In this document: positions 42,859 to 51,727 of the stretch, in pieces
Layout of the letters: the number at the start of each line of letters is the position of its first letter
How positions within the stretch are numbered: the first letter of the stretch is position 1
Origin: Flavobacterium cucumis
GTDB taxonomy: Bacteria > Bacteroidota > Bacteroidia > Flavobacteriales > Flavobacteriaceae
Direction of reading: 5' to 3'
Length of the DNA stretch: 64,000 bases
Assembly (NCBI RefSeq): GCF_900148835.1
Contig: NZ_FRYK01000005.1
Coordinates: forward strand, 1-64,000
Notes under the pieces: model-generated
What the model saw: only the letters and a program-made list of their open reading frames with translations
The model's database searches: none
What the model was told of the DNA's origin: nothing
Made by a program: the position numbers and the translations under genes

Positions 42859-42879
42859 TTTATCTTTTTAAAATCCCAA

Positions 42880-43725
42880 ATGAAACATCCATTTTTAATG
42901 GCTGTACTATCTTTTTGTGTTTTTTCACAGTACACCTTTTCGCAAGAAACAGTTGAAAATCCTGAAAAATACACGAGCAAAAACAAAGGAAAATTCTTTA
43001 TATTCTGGGGAGGTAACCGAGAATCTTATTCGAAATCAGACATTCGATTTAAAGGAGCCGATTATGATTTTACCTTGTATGACGTAACCGCTCATGACAA
43101 ACCTAAAGGATGGCATATCGATTATTTTAATCCAGCGCGCATGACCATTCCTCAAACCAATTTAAGAATCGGCTACTTCATTTCTGATCATTACAACATC
43201 TCAATTGGTGTGGATCATATGAAATATGTTATGGATAATGATAGAAGGGTTAATTACAGTGGAAATTACCCAAATCCTGGAAGTTATAACGAAAATCCTG
43301 CTAATGGTCAATTAACTCTAGATGAAGCTTTTTTATTGTTTGAACACACTGATGGCTTAAATTATATCAATACCGAAATTGCACGTGTAGATGATATTTC
43401 CCATCTTTTTGGATTACCAAACACCGATAAATTTCAAATCAATTTAACCGAAGGTCTAGGTGCTGGTATTTTATTGCCGAAAACCAACGTTACACTTTTA
43501 GGAAAAGAACGTCACGATGATTTTAATGTTGCAGGTTTTGGTCTGTCGGCTAAAGCGGGTCTGAATTTTACTTTCTTCAAGCACTTTTTTGTACAAACCG
43601 AACTAAAAGGTGGTTTTATTGAAATGAATAATATCAGAACTACTCAAAGTAAAGCGGACAGCGCTGAACAGAACTTCTGGTTCTTCCAACAAATTATTAC
43701 TGTGGGGGGAATCTTTAGATTATAA
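42880..43725 (+). CDS. predicted outer-membrane beta-barrel protein
   Basis: 281 residues with a Sec signal (about 1-21, ending FSQ). It alternates short amphipathic strands (for example NLRIGYFISDHYNISIGVD, then LSAKAGLNFTFFKHFFVQTELKGGF) and ends in a strand with Phe-Arg-Leu, typical of barrel C-termini. No specific family is recognised. It follows kdsA closely, so it may belong to the same transcript, and ends at a bidirectional terminator. Confidence 0.75.
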   Translation: MKHPFLMAVLSFCVFSQYTFSQETVENPEKYTSKNKGKFFIFWGGNRESYSKSDIRFKGADYDFTLYDVTAHDKPKGWHIDYFNPARMTIPQTNLRIGYFISDHYNISIGVDHMKYVMDNDRRVNYSGNYPNPGSYNENPANGQLTLDEAFLLFEHTDGLNYINTEIARVDDISHLFGLPNTDKFQINLTEGLGAGILLPKTNVTLLGKERHDDFNVAGFGLSAKAGLNFTFFKHFFVQTELKGGFIEMNNIRTTQSKADSAEQNFWFFQQIITVGGIFRL

Positions 43726-43756
43726 ACAATCTTACTTGTTATAAAAGTTTTCCAAA

Positions 43757-43799
43757 AAAAAAGTCACGACATCTAAAATTAGCAGTCGTGACTTTTTTT
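43757..43799. terminator. bidirectional terminator between the kdsA unit and the glucan locus
   Basis: AAAGTCACGAC pairs with GTCGTGACTTT, with A-runs before and T-runs after, so it works in both directions. Confidence 0.9.
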
Positions 43800-43816
43800 A
43801 TTTCCTGAATTTAAAT

Positions 43817-44575
43817 TTATTGGTAAACGCGAATATAATCCATTACAAAATCCTGCGGAAAAATCGTATCATCAATTACTGGTCCCCCAAAATTACCACC
43901 AATAGCAACATTGATAATAAAGTAGAACGATTGATCATATGGCCAAGTAGCTTCATTCTTCTCCTCTGGCTGAAACGTATACACCAAAGCATCATCTACA
44001 AAAAAAGCAATTTTATCTGAGTTCCATTCTATGGCATAAACATGAAATCCTTCTTCAATAGCTTCAATTTTTGTTTTTTTAGTATTGATTGTATTCCCAT
44101 GACTGGCTTGGGTATGCAATGAGGTAAAAATAATATCGGGCTCCTTACCCACATATTCTAAAATATCGATTTCACCACATTGGGGCCATCCCACTTCTGA
44201 AATATTGGCTCCTAACATCCAAAAAGCAGGCCATAAACCACTCCCAATTGGCAATTTTGCTCGAGCTTCGATTTTACCATATTGGAATTCTTTTTTGTCT
44301 TTTGTAGTGATACGTGTAGACGAATACACATTTCCTTCTTTCTTGGTTGTAATGGTTAAAAATCCGTTTTCTAATTTATGGTTGGTATCGGTGTAAAGCT
44401 GAGCTTCATTATTGCCCCATCCACATAAATTAGGACATCCGTCTCCTAATTCGAAATTCCAAATTTTCGGATCCAATTGGTTACCATCAAAATTTTCCTC
44501 CCAAACCAAATCATACTGTTTTTTTTGACCCAAACAAAAACCTGTTACCAGTAATAATCCCATTAAAACTTTCAT
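43817..44575 (-). CDS. GH16 endo-beta-1,3-glucanase (laminarinase-like)
   Basis: 252 residues. Signal peptide of about 16 residues (ending CLGQ), then a single GH16 domain. It has VWEENFDGNQLDPKIW, WGNNEAQLYT, ARAKLPIGSGLWPAFWMLG and the catalytic CGEIDILEYVG, in which the two Glu act as nucleophile and acid/base. It ends with DYIRVYQ. The enzyme should cut internal beta-1,3 (or mixed) glucan bonds in the periplasm. It is the last gene of the polysaccharide utilisation locus, 4 bp after the GH3 gene. Confidence 0.93.
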   Translation of the reverse strand: MKVLMGLLLVTGFCLGQKKQYDLVWEENFDGNQLDPKIWNFELGDGCPNLCGWGNNEAQLYTDTNHKLENGFLTITTKKEGNVYSSTRITTKDKKEFQYGKIEARAKLPIGSGLWPAFWMLGANISEVGWPQCGEIDILEYVGKEPDIIFTSLHTQASHGNTINTKKTKIEAIEEGFHVYAIEWNSDKIAFFVDDALVYTFQPEEKNEATWPYDQSFYFIINVAIGGNFGGPVIDDTIFPQDFVMDYIRVYQ

Positions 44576-44579
44576 AGTC

Positions 44580-46874
44580 CTAGTTATTAGTGTATTGGAA
44601 ATTAGATGTTAAATTTTGATCCGAGCTTCCTCCTACAAATACCGTAAATTCTCCTTCCTCAGCTTCCCAACGATTGTTGGCAGTGTAAAAAGCAAGGGTA
44701 CTCTCATCTATCGTAAAAGTAATCGTTTTAGTCTCATTAGCCGCTAGACTGACTAACTCAAACCCTTTTAGCTCCTTAACAGGACGTATATAACTACCTA
44801 CTAAATCTCTAATATATAATTGCACTACTTCTTTTCCTGGAACATTGCTATTGTTTTTTAGCGTGACACTTACCTGAATGGAACCGTTTTTAGAAAAAGT
44901 AGTAGACGATAATTTTAAGTCTGTATACTCAAATTTGGAATAACTTAATCCATGACCAAAGGCATACAGCGGTGTGTTTTTTTCATCGATATAATGCGAC
45001 CAAAAAACACTCTCAGGCTCATTCATTACAGGTCTTCCCGTATTTTTATGATTGTAATAAATAGGAACTTGACCGATATTTCTAGGAAAAGTCATTGGTA
45101 ATTTTCCACTTGGATTATAATCTCCATACAATACCTGCGCAATGGCATTTCCACTTTGTGTACCCAAATGCCATGCCTCAACAATGGCTGGAATGTTTTC
45201 TGCAGCCCATGGAATTGCTAAAGGACGTCCATTCGTTAAAACCAAAACAATATTAGGATTTACTTCAGCAACTGCTTCTAATAATTGTTGTTGTACTCCG
45301 GGAAGTCCAAGATCAGCTCTACTTCTACCCTCTCCAGATTGCAAACCATGCTCTCCTAGAACCATTACCACAACATCTGCTTTTTTAGCCGTTTCTATTG
45401 CTTCAGCAAAGCCCGAAGTATCGGTCATGTTGATTTTGGTTTCCCACATAAATTGGGTTCTTCCAACAGCAACATCAGCTCCTTTAGCATACAACAATTC
45501 ATTGTTGGGATATTTTTGCATTCCCTCCAATACCGAAACAGCAGTGTTATCATCAGCAGCAATACGCCAACTGCCTAGCGGACTTGTTTTGTCGTTTGCT
45601 AAGGCACCAATTAACGCAATTTTTTGTCCTGATTTTTTTAAGGGCAAAAGATGCGACTCATTTTTCAATAAAACGATTGATTTTTTCGCCATATCAAGAA
45701 CACCCTCATGAAAATCAGGTTTTCCAACAGTAGCTTTTTCATAAGCTTCATCGCAATATTTATATGGGTTTTCAAAAAGGCCCAATTCAAATTTGGTTCG
45801 TAAAATTCTTCTCGCTGCATCATCAATATGTGCAACAGCTACTTTTCCTTCTTCCACTAAAGTGCGCAAGTGCGCAACATAAGCATACGATTCCATGTCC
45901 ATATCCGACCCTGCATTTATAGCGATTTCAGCGGCTTGCTTGCTATCTTTTGCATAGCCATGAGGAATCATTTCATTGATCGAACCCCAATCGGAAACCA
46001 CAAAACCATCAAACTTCCAATCCTCTTTTAACAAATCGCGTTGTAAAAAAGCGCTACCAGTAGCAGGAATTCCATTCAAATCGTTAAAAGAATTCATAAA
46101 CGTTTTTACCCCAGCGGCAACAGAGGCCTTAAACGGTGGTAATATAACATTATGTAATATTTCGTCGCTTACAAAAACGGTATTGTAATCCCTACCCGAT
46201 TCTGCAAAACCATAACCTGCAAAGTGTTTGGCACATGCCAGTATGCTTTTATTGGAAGATAAATCGCCTTGAAATCCTTCAATTCGAGCTATCGCTATTA
46301 AACTTCCCAAATACGGATCTTCTCCAGCTCCTTCCATGGAACGCCCCCATCTTGCGTCACGTGAAATATCAACCATAGGAGCAAATGTCCAGTTAATTCC
46401 CACCGCAGCTGACTCTTCAGCAGCAATAGCTGCCGATTTTTTTATCGCTTCTAAATCCCAGCTAGCAGCTTCTGCCAGAGGAATTGGACTTATTGTTTTA
46501 TAGCCATGAACAACATCAAATCCAAAAAGCAAAGGAATTCCCAGTCGGGTTTGCTCTACTGCGATTTTTTGTAACGCATAAACATCTTTAACTCCCTTAA
46601 CATTGAGCATAGAGCCTACCAAGCCATTCTTTAAATCTTCATACTTTTTGGCTGCTTGTCCTTCTTTAGGAGCAGGACCCGTAACATCCCAAAAGCCATT
46701 GTACTGATTCAATTGGCCTATTTTTTCCTCTAATGTCATCAATTGCATGACAGAATCTACTTTTTGATCAATACTATCAAATTCTTTTGAAGCCATAACT
46801 CGTTTAGGAGCATTACAAGCAAAAGACAGCAAAAGTAGTAGGATTAAACTGTAGTATATTGGTTTTTTCTTCAT
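44580..46874 (-). CDS. bglX: GH3 beta-glucosidase (BglX-like), lipoprotein
   Basis: The start at 46874 (MKKKPIYYSLILLLLLSFAC) gives a lipoprotein of 764 residues. GH3 N-terminal TIM barrel has MTLEEKIGQLNQ, GFDVVHGYKTI and the nucleophile Asp in GFVVSDWGSINEM. The C-terminal sandwich and fibronectin-like domain include GEHGLQSGEGRSRADLGLPG and LYAFGHGLSYSKFEYTD. It should release glucose from oligosaccharides produced by the GH16 enzymes. It stands between the two GH16 genes in the locus. Confidence 0.94.
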   Translation of the reverse strand: MKKKPIYYSLILLLLLSFACNAPKRVMASKEFDSIDQKVDSVMQLMTLEEKIGQLNQYNGFWDVTGPAPKEGQAAKKYEDLKNGLVGSMLNVKGVKDVYALQKIAVEQTRLGIPLLFGFDVVHGYKTISPIPLAEAASWDLEAIKKSAAIAAEESAAVGINWTFAPMVDISRDARWGRSMEGAGEDPYLGSLIAIARIEGFQGDLSSNKSILACAKHFAGYGFAESGRDYNTVFVSDEILHNVILPPFKASVAAGVKTFMNSFNDLNGIPATGSAFLQRDLLKEDWKFDGFVVSDWGSINEMIPHGYAKDSKQAAEIAINAGSDMDMESYAYVAHLRTLVEEGKVAVAHIDDAARRILRTKFELGLFENPYKYCDEAYEKATVGKPDFHEGVLDMAKKSIVLLKNESHLLPLKKSGQKIALIGALANDKTSPLGSWRIAADDNTAVSVLEGMQKYPNNELLYAKGADVAVGRTQFMWETKINMTDTSGFAEAIETAKKADVVVMVLGEHGLQSGEGRSRADLGLPGVQQQLLEAVAEVNPNIVLVLTNGRPLAIPWAAENIPAIVEAWHLGTQSGNAIAQVLYGDYNPSGKLPMTFPRNIGQVPIYYNHKNTGRPVMNEPESVFWSHYIDEKNTPLYAFGHGLSYSKFEYTDLKLSSTTFSKNGSIQVSVTLKNNSNVPGKEVVQLYIRDLVGSYIRPVKELKGFELVSLAANETKTITFTIDESTLAFYTANNRWEAEEGEFTVFVGGSSDQNLTSNFQYTNN

Positions 46875-46909
46875 TATAATCATTTCAGAAGTGTAAAAAA
46901 TCAAATAAC

Positions 46910-46939
46910 AAGAAGGTAAACCTTACTATTTACCTTCTT
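46910..46939 (-). terminator. intercistronic hairpin between GH16 and GH3 genes
   Basis: AAGAAGGTAAA (46910-46920) pairs with TTTACCTTCTT (46929-46939). No strong T-run follows on the minus strand before the GH3 start, so it may attenuate or stabilise messages rather than end them. Confidence 0.55.
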
Positions 46940-46964
46940 GCAAATGAACTAACTATATAAAAAA

Positions 46965-48617
46965 CTATTGGTAAACTCTCACATAGTCAATCTCCATTGT
47001 AGATTGCGCAAAAGCAGGATCAATAGCGCCTCCAAAAGTTCCTCCCATAGCCACATTAAAGATTAAGAAGAAATCACTATTAAAAGGCAAGGTGTTGTTG
47101 TTTGCTATGGAATGAAACAATACGTCATCCACATAGAATTGAATTGTAGTAGGACTCCAAATTGCCTTATAAACATGAAACGCTGAAGATGCATTAGCGA
47201 CCGTGGTAGTATTTGTTGGTCCATTACCTCCAAAGTTACCTGGATAATGAACAGTTGCATGAATCACATTTGGTACATTCCCCTTGTGTTCCATAATATC
47301 AATTTCACCACAACCTGGCCATGTATTGGTAGCGTAATCCTCGCCCAACATCCAAATAGCAGGCCAAGTACCGCCTCCAGAAGGCAATTTTGCTCTTACT
47401 TCTACTTTACCATAGGTGAATTCAAATTTGTTTTCCGATTTAATACGTGCTGATGTATAGTTTGAACCACTAAAATTCTCCGCTCTAGCAGTTATTTTTA
47501 AACTTCCATCTTCTACAATTACATTAGAAGCTCTATCTGTGTAGTGTTGGGACTCACTATTGCCCCAACCCCCAGCACCTAAATCATAACCCCAATTGGT
47601 TGCACTAGGAGCACCATTGGTATTAAATTCGTCTGACCAAACTAAATTAGTATAATCAGTTGCTGGTGTCTGAACCGGACGTGTGGTTGTGAAAGTATGG
47701 TACCAAGCCAAATCTGGATTTCCTCCCATTACGGCACGAACCGTCATTCTATTTTCTGTAATTGATAATATTTCATAAGAACTTTGTCCAATGTAATAGC
47801 CCATAAAGCCATTATCTGAAAAATTCAGCATCGTTCCTCTAGTTTGATTAGGAACACCATTTGCAACGACAACCGATTCAGACGGACTCAACAATACTGT
47901 CTTTTGACCCGATGTATCATAATTGTAACAAAAATCGGTTCCCGCACTACCACCAGCCACGCCTTGAAAATCAACATTGAAAAAGGTTTGTCCTCCATTG
48001 TCCAATTCATATTTCAAATCTCCATTTGCATCCAATGAAAATGTCAGTACATTTTCATACAAACAACTGCTATCTGGACTTCCCGCTTTCTCCCAAGCGG
48101 TAGCCTGATAATAAGCGGCATAATAGTTTTGTGATGCATCCCCATTGTTTGGACCCACTCCCAAATGTCCTGGCTCTGAAGCAGACCAGTACCAGTTTTT
48201 CTGAGTACCTCCCGTTAAAAAGGCTACTGCCTGTGCATCCGTAAAATCACTTCTAACTTCAATGGTTAGTGTCGTTATTGACGTTAATCCTCCTCTACCA
48301 GAAGCAATTACGGTTACATCGTATTCATTAATGCCCGTACGAGTAAATCGCTTGTTATAGGCTCCACTAGGAGCATTTTGTGAAGTACCATCATTGAAAA
48401 TGTATTTGTAGGAAATAGCATTATCTGCTTTTGCCGAAAAGGCTACAATTCCCGATCCATCTCCATAGGGATTCGAAGCGTCTTGACCTTGAATCTCAAA
48501 ATCTACCACAAAATTAGAGGGTGCTGACAAATCCCCTATCGATTTATCATCTTCTTGACAATTTACTAAAAACAACATTGTTGTAATCAGTAAAAGTATT
48601 TTATTTATTTTTTTCAT
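46965..48617 (-). CDS. multidomain GH16 beta-glucanase lipoprotein with PKD-like module
   Basis: The start at 48617 (MKKINKILLLITTMLFLVNC) gives a lipoprotein of 550 residues; an upstream in-frame start (48692) lies inside the neighbouring gene. A PKD/Ig-like domain (about 25-120) leads to a middle region with two Cys and a C-terminal GH16 domain from about 320. The latter has VWSDEFNTNGAPSATNW, RAKLPSGGGTWPAIWMLG, the catalytic CGEIDIMEHKG, and ends DYVRVYQ. It is likely surface exposed and performs the first cleavage of polymeric glucan. Confidence 0.92.
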   Translation of the reverse strand: MKKINKILLLITTMLFLVNCQEDDKSIGDLSAPSNFVVDFEIQGQDASNPYGDGSGIVAFSAKADNAISYKYIFNDGTSQNAPSGAYNKRFTRTGINEYDVTVIASGRGGLTSITTLTIEVRSDFTDAQAVAFLTGGTQKNWYWSASEPGHLGVGPNNGDASQNYYAAYYQATAWEKAGSPDSSCLYENVLTFSLDANGDLKYELDNGGQTFFNVDFQGVAGGSAGTDFCYNYDTSGQKTVLLSPSESVVVANGVPNQTRGTMLNFSDNGFMGYYIGQSSYEILSITENRMTVRAVMGGNPDLAWYHTFTTTRPVQTPATDYTNLVWSDEFNTNGAPSATNWGYDLGAGGWGNSESQHYTDRASNVIVEDGSLKITARAENFSGSNYTSARIKSENKFEFTYGKVEVRAKLPSGGGTWPAIWMLGEDYATNTWPGCGEIDIMEHKGNVPNVIHATVHYPGNFGGNGPTNTTTVANASSAFHVYKAIWSPTTIQFYVDDVLFHSIANNNTLPFNSDFFLIFNVAMGGTFGGAIDPAFAQSTMEIDYVRVYQ

Positions 48618-48630
48618 AACTGTTGTTTTT

Positions 48631-50229
48631 TTAATTATGGAAATACACATTATCCACATAAACGGTATTATTTCCTGTAGGCGCACCAACAAAAATCAAT
48701 TGTGCTATATTCGCTCTCGATGTCAGTCCTGTAAAATCAGACAACGGAATATCTAAACTAATCCAACTGCCTTGGGCTGGTGCTGCAATTGTAATCTCGT
48801 GCTCGGTATCATCTCCTCCTTGAAAAACTCCATTAGGACCAAAATCGACCAATTTAATTTTAAACTCTGTAAAATCAGCCGACCATACATCTACATGAAA
48901 ATGCGTCATTGCTGTTGCATTGATTTGACTAGAAGTAGTTTCAACCCCTACAAAGTTTAATTCGCTGTATTTTTTTACTGCATTTCCTGCTACTGAAACC
49001 TCTTCTAAAGTAGCTGAAGACCAACTGGTTCTCCAAGTATCTACCGCTACATTGGTATACGCATCACTAAACATAGCAATTACATTTGCAGCAGGTAGCG
49101 TTGGTGTTGGTGCCGCTGTAGTTAAAGTTGGCAATTCATTATAAAAATATACGTTATCTACATAAACAGTAGTGTTTCCTGAGGGTGCTCCCACAAAAAT
49201 TAATTGTGCAATATTGCTTCTAGTAGTTAAACCTGTAAAACTACTTAAAGGAATATCCAAAGGCACCCACTCCTCTTGTGCTGGGGAAGGTATTGTAATT
49301 TCATGTTCAACATCATCTCCTCCACCAAAAGAACCATCAGCACCAAAGTCAACCAGTTTTACTTTGAATTCGGTAAAATCTGAAGACCAAATATCCGTGT
49401 GAAAATGAGTCATAGCAGCAGCATCAATAGGAGTTGTAGTAGCTTCAATACCAACAAAATTCAAATTGCTGTATTTTTTAGTAGCATTTCCCGAAATAGA
49501 AATCTCTTCCAAATCCGCACTAGACCAAGAAGTTCTCCAAGTATCTACAGCAACATTTGTATAGGCATCACTAAACATTGAAATGACGTTAGCCGCCGGT
49601 AATGTAGGCGTTGGCGCAGCAAATAAATTTGTAATCACCACATTTTCTGTATATTCTGTTGTGGCAACTCCACCACTCAAAGCAACTACACGAATAGGAT
49701 AGGTTCCTGGAGCAGCATATGTATAAGTGATTGTTTCATTTTCCATAAAATCAACAGGAACTTCATTAGCTACTTCACCAAAATAAACTCTGAAAAAAGT
49801 TTCCAAGTTCGCTTCAGCTGTAACACTTACAGTTAAATTAGGACCAGGAACAATCGTAACATTCAAATCTGTAGGAGGAAGAAAAGAGACTGTTAATTGT
49901 TGGATCGTTTCGGTTTTAGTTCCATCCAATGTTACCCCAACAATTTTAACTTCATATACCCCTTCTTCATAAGTGTGTGTATACGTATTTCCTACACTAA
50001 CAATTGCAGGTGCAACGGTTCCATCTCCAAAATAAATCTCAAATTGGGTTACGCCATTTCCTTTGGGTAAAAAAGTAACGTCCCCAGAATTATCTTGCTT
50101 AATGGTCATCAAAGCGCCAATATCGGTAGGAGCACTGATGCTGTCTAAATTAGTACCATCATCTTCGTTACTACATCCTGCAAAAAAGGAAATAACAAAA
50201 AGAAGGAACAGGTGTTTAAAATTCTTCAT
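48631..50229 (-). CDS. surface glycan-binding lipoprotein with two tandem carbohydrate-binding modules
   Basis: 532 residues. Lipoprotein signal MKNFKHLFLLFVISFFAGC, then two PKD/Ig-like modules (about 30-200). Two repeats of about 160 residues follow (206-365 and 371-532), each from APTPTLPAANVI to VYVDNVYF with most positions identical. The repeats have the jelly-roll look of family-44/CBM-like modules with TMTHFH-type and DWRTSWS-like phrases. There is no catalytic motif. It occupies the SGBP position after susD and likely holds glucan at the cell surface. Confidence 0.85.
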   Translation of the reverse strand: MKNFKHLFLLFVISFFAGCSNEDDGTNLDSISAPTDIGALMTIKQDNSGDVTFLPKGNGVTQFEIYFGDGTVAPAIVSVGNTYTHTYEEGVYEVKIVGVTLDGTKTETIQQLTVSFLPPTDLNVTIVPGPNLTVSVTAEANLETFFRVYFGEVANEVPVDFMENETITYTYAAPGTYPIRVVALSGGVATTEYTENVVITNLFAAPTPTLPAANVISMFSDAYTNVAVDTWRTSWSSADLEEISISGNATKKYSNLNFVGIEATTTPIDAAAMTHFHTDIWSSDFTEFKVKLVDFGADGSFGGGDDVEHEITIPSPAQEEWVPLDIPLSSFTGLTTRSNIAQLIFVGAPSGNTTVYVDNVYFYNELPTLTTAAPTPTLPAANVIAMFSDAYTNVAVDTWRTSWSSATLEEVSVAGNAVKKYSELNFVGVETTSSQINATAMTHFHVDVWSADFTEFKIKLVDFGPNGVFQGGDDTEHEITIAAPAQGSWISLDIPLSDFTGLTSRANIAQLIFVGAPTGNNTVYVDNVYFHN

Positions 50230-50241
50230 ATAGCTATTTTT

Positions 50242-51717
50242 TTAGTAATTATTATTTTGTTGCCAATTGCCATTCGAAAACTGTATCTCTTCAAACGGGA
50301 TTGGAAATACTTCGTGTTTGTTTGGTGTAAAGCCCGTAATAGCAGCTGCTGCTCTATTGGTTCTAACCAAATCAAAAAAGCGATGGCCTTCTCCAATAAA
50401 TTCATATCTTCTTTCCGCTAAAATAAAATCTGTTAAAGCCGCACCTGATGCCGCGATATCATGATTTAAATCCCCAAAAGCTCTTCGTCTCACTTCATTA
50501 AGATAGGTTCTGGCTTTTCCATCATCAATTCCTCCTCTATTAAAAGCTTCTGCTGCCATTAACAAAACATCAGCATAGCGAATCGCTCTATAGTTGTTTG
50601 GATTGGTCAAGTTTTGATCCCCAAGATTGGCATCTCCATCTCTTGGTAAATATTTTCTATTGTAAAATCCTGTATGTTTATACCCTACTCCAAAAGTAGC
50701 TCCTGTAGCCAGTGCCCATGCTTCAATGTCTAGGATGGCAACATCTCTTCTATTGTCGCCAATCTCAAATGCATCATAAGCAGCTTGTGTAGGCAAATTA
50801 AAACTAAACCCTGAATCAAATAAAGGACCATTGTAATTACGGATTCCATTAAATCCTACCGCTACATTTCCTTCACTACATTGCAAACAACCAAATCCTG
50901 CACCTTCAGCATCCGAATATTGTACTTCAAATACCGATTCTGGTCCGTTTTCTCCTGCATTTTCAAATATGCTATTGTAATTAGAAACTAAAGAATAATT
51001 ACCCGATTCAATAACATCTTCTAAAACATTAGCAGCATCCACAAATTTATTTTGATACAAATAGGCTTTTCCTAACAAAGCTTGAGCAGCTCCTTTAGTA
51101 GCACGCCCCGTTTCAGAGGCAACTTCATTTAAATTATTAATCGCGTAAATTAAGTCCGACTCAATAACCGCATAAACATCTGCTACTGGCGAACGTGGTA
51201 TTGTTTTTTCATCGCCTAATTTAAAACGTGCGTCACCTTTTAATGGAATTGGTCCAAACCATTTTACCAATTCAAAATGATAATACGCACGTAAAAATCG
51301 AGCTTCAGCGATGACTTGCTCTTTTCCTTCGAAATCGGTTTTATCTTTAAATTCTAAAATGTAATTGGCTCTGTTTACACCCGCAAACATCCAATTCCAA
51401 ATGTCTTTCAAATTACTATTTACGGGATTGTGAATCATTTCATCAATTTGCTGAAATCCAATGACATCATTAGCACTCTCACCACCTGAAACGGTATTAT
51501 CAGACGCAATCTCACCCAACAATACATTCACATAACTCGATTGCAACAGGTCGTAAGCTGCGATTAACGCCTTGTTATAATCCTCTTCCGAATTAAAATA
51601 ATTTTCCGAATCAATCGAATATACGGGTTCTCTATCTACAAAACTATCCGTACAAGAAATAAGGATTACCGATAGAAGGAATAGTGTTACACTTGATTTT
51701 ATAATATACTTTTTCAT
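50242..51717 (-). CDS. susD: SusD-family glycan-binding outer-membrane lipoprotein
   Basis: The start at 51717 (MKKYIIKSSVTLFLLSVILISC) gives a lipoprotein; the in-frame start at 51741 overlaps susC. 491 residues. SusD/RagB features include AYDLLQSSYVNVLLGE, EARFLRAYYHFELVKWFGPIPL, NNYRAIRYADVLLMAAEAFNRG and GHRFFDLVRTN near the C-terminus. It pairs with the adjacent SusC to capture oligosaccharide at the outer membrane. The gene follows susC by 10 bp. Confidence 0.96.
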   Translation of the reverse strand: MKKYIIKSSVTLFLLSVILISCTDSFVDREPVYSIDSENYFNSEEDYNKALIAAYDLLQSSYVNVLLGEIASDNTVSGGESANDVIGFQQIDEMIHNPVNSNLKDIWNWMFAGVNRANYILEFKDKTDFEGKEQVIAEARFLRAYYHFELVKWFGPIPLKGDARFKLGDEKTIPRSPVADVYAVIESDLIYAINNLNEVASETGRATKGAAQALLGKAYLYQNKFVDAANVLEDVIESGNYSLVSNYNSIFENAGENGPESVFEVQYSDAEGAGFGCLQCSEGNVAVGFNGIRNYNGPLFDSGFSFNLPTQAAYDAFEIGDNRRDVAILDIEAWALATGATFGVGYKHTGFYNRKYLPRDGDANLGDQNLTNPNNYRAIRYADVLLMAAEAFNRGGIDDGKARTYLNEVRRRAFGDLNHDIAASGAALTDFILAERRYEFIGEGHRFFDLVRTNRAAAAITGFTPNKHEVFPIPFEEIQFSNGNWQQNNNY

Positions 51718-51727
51718 GATTTCATTT

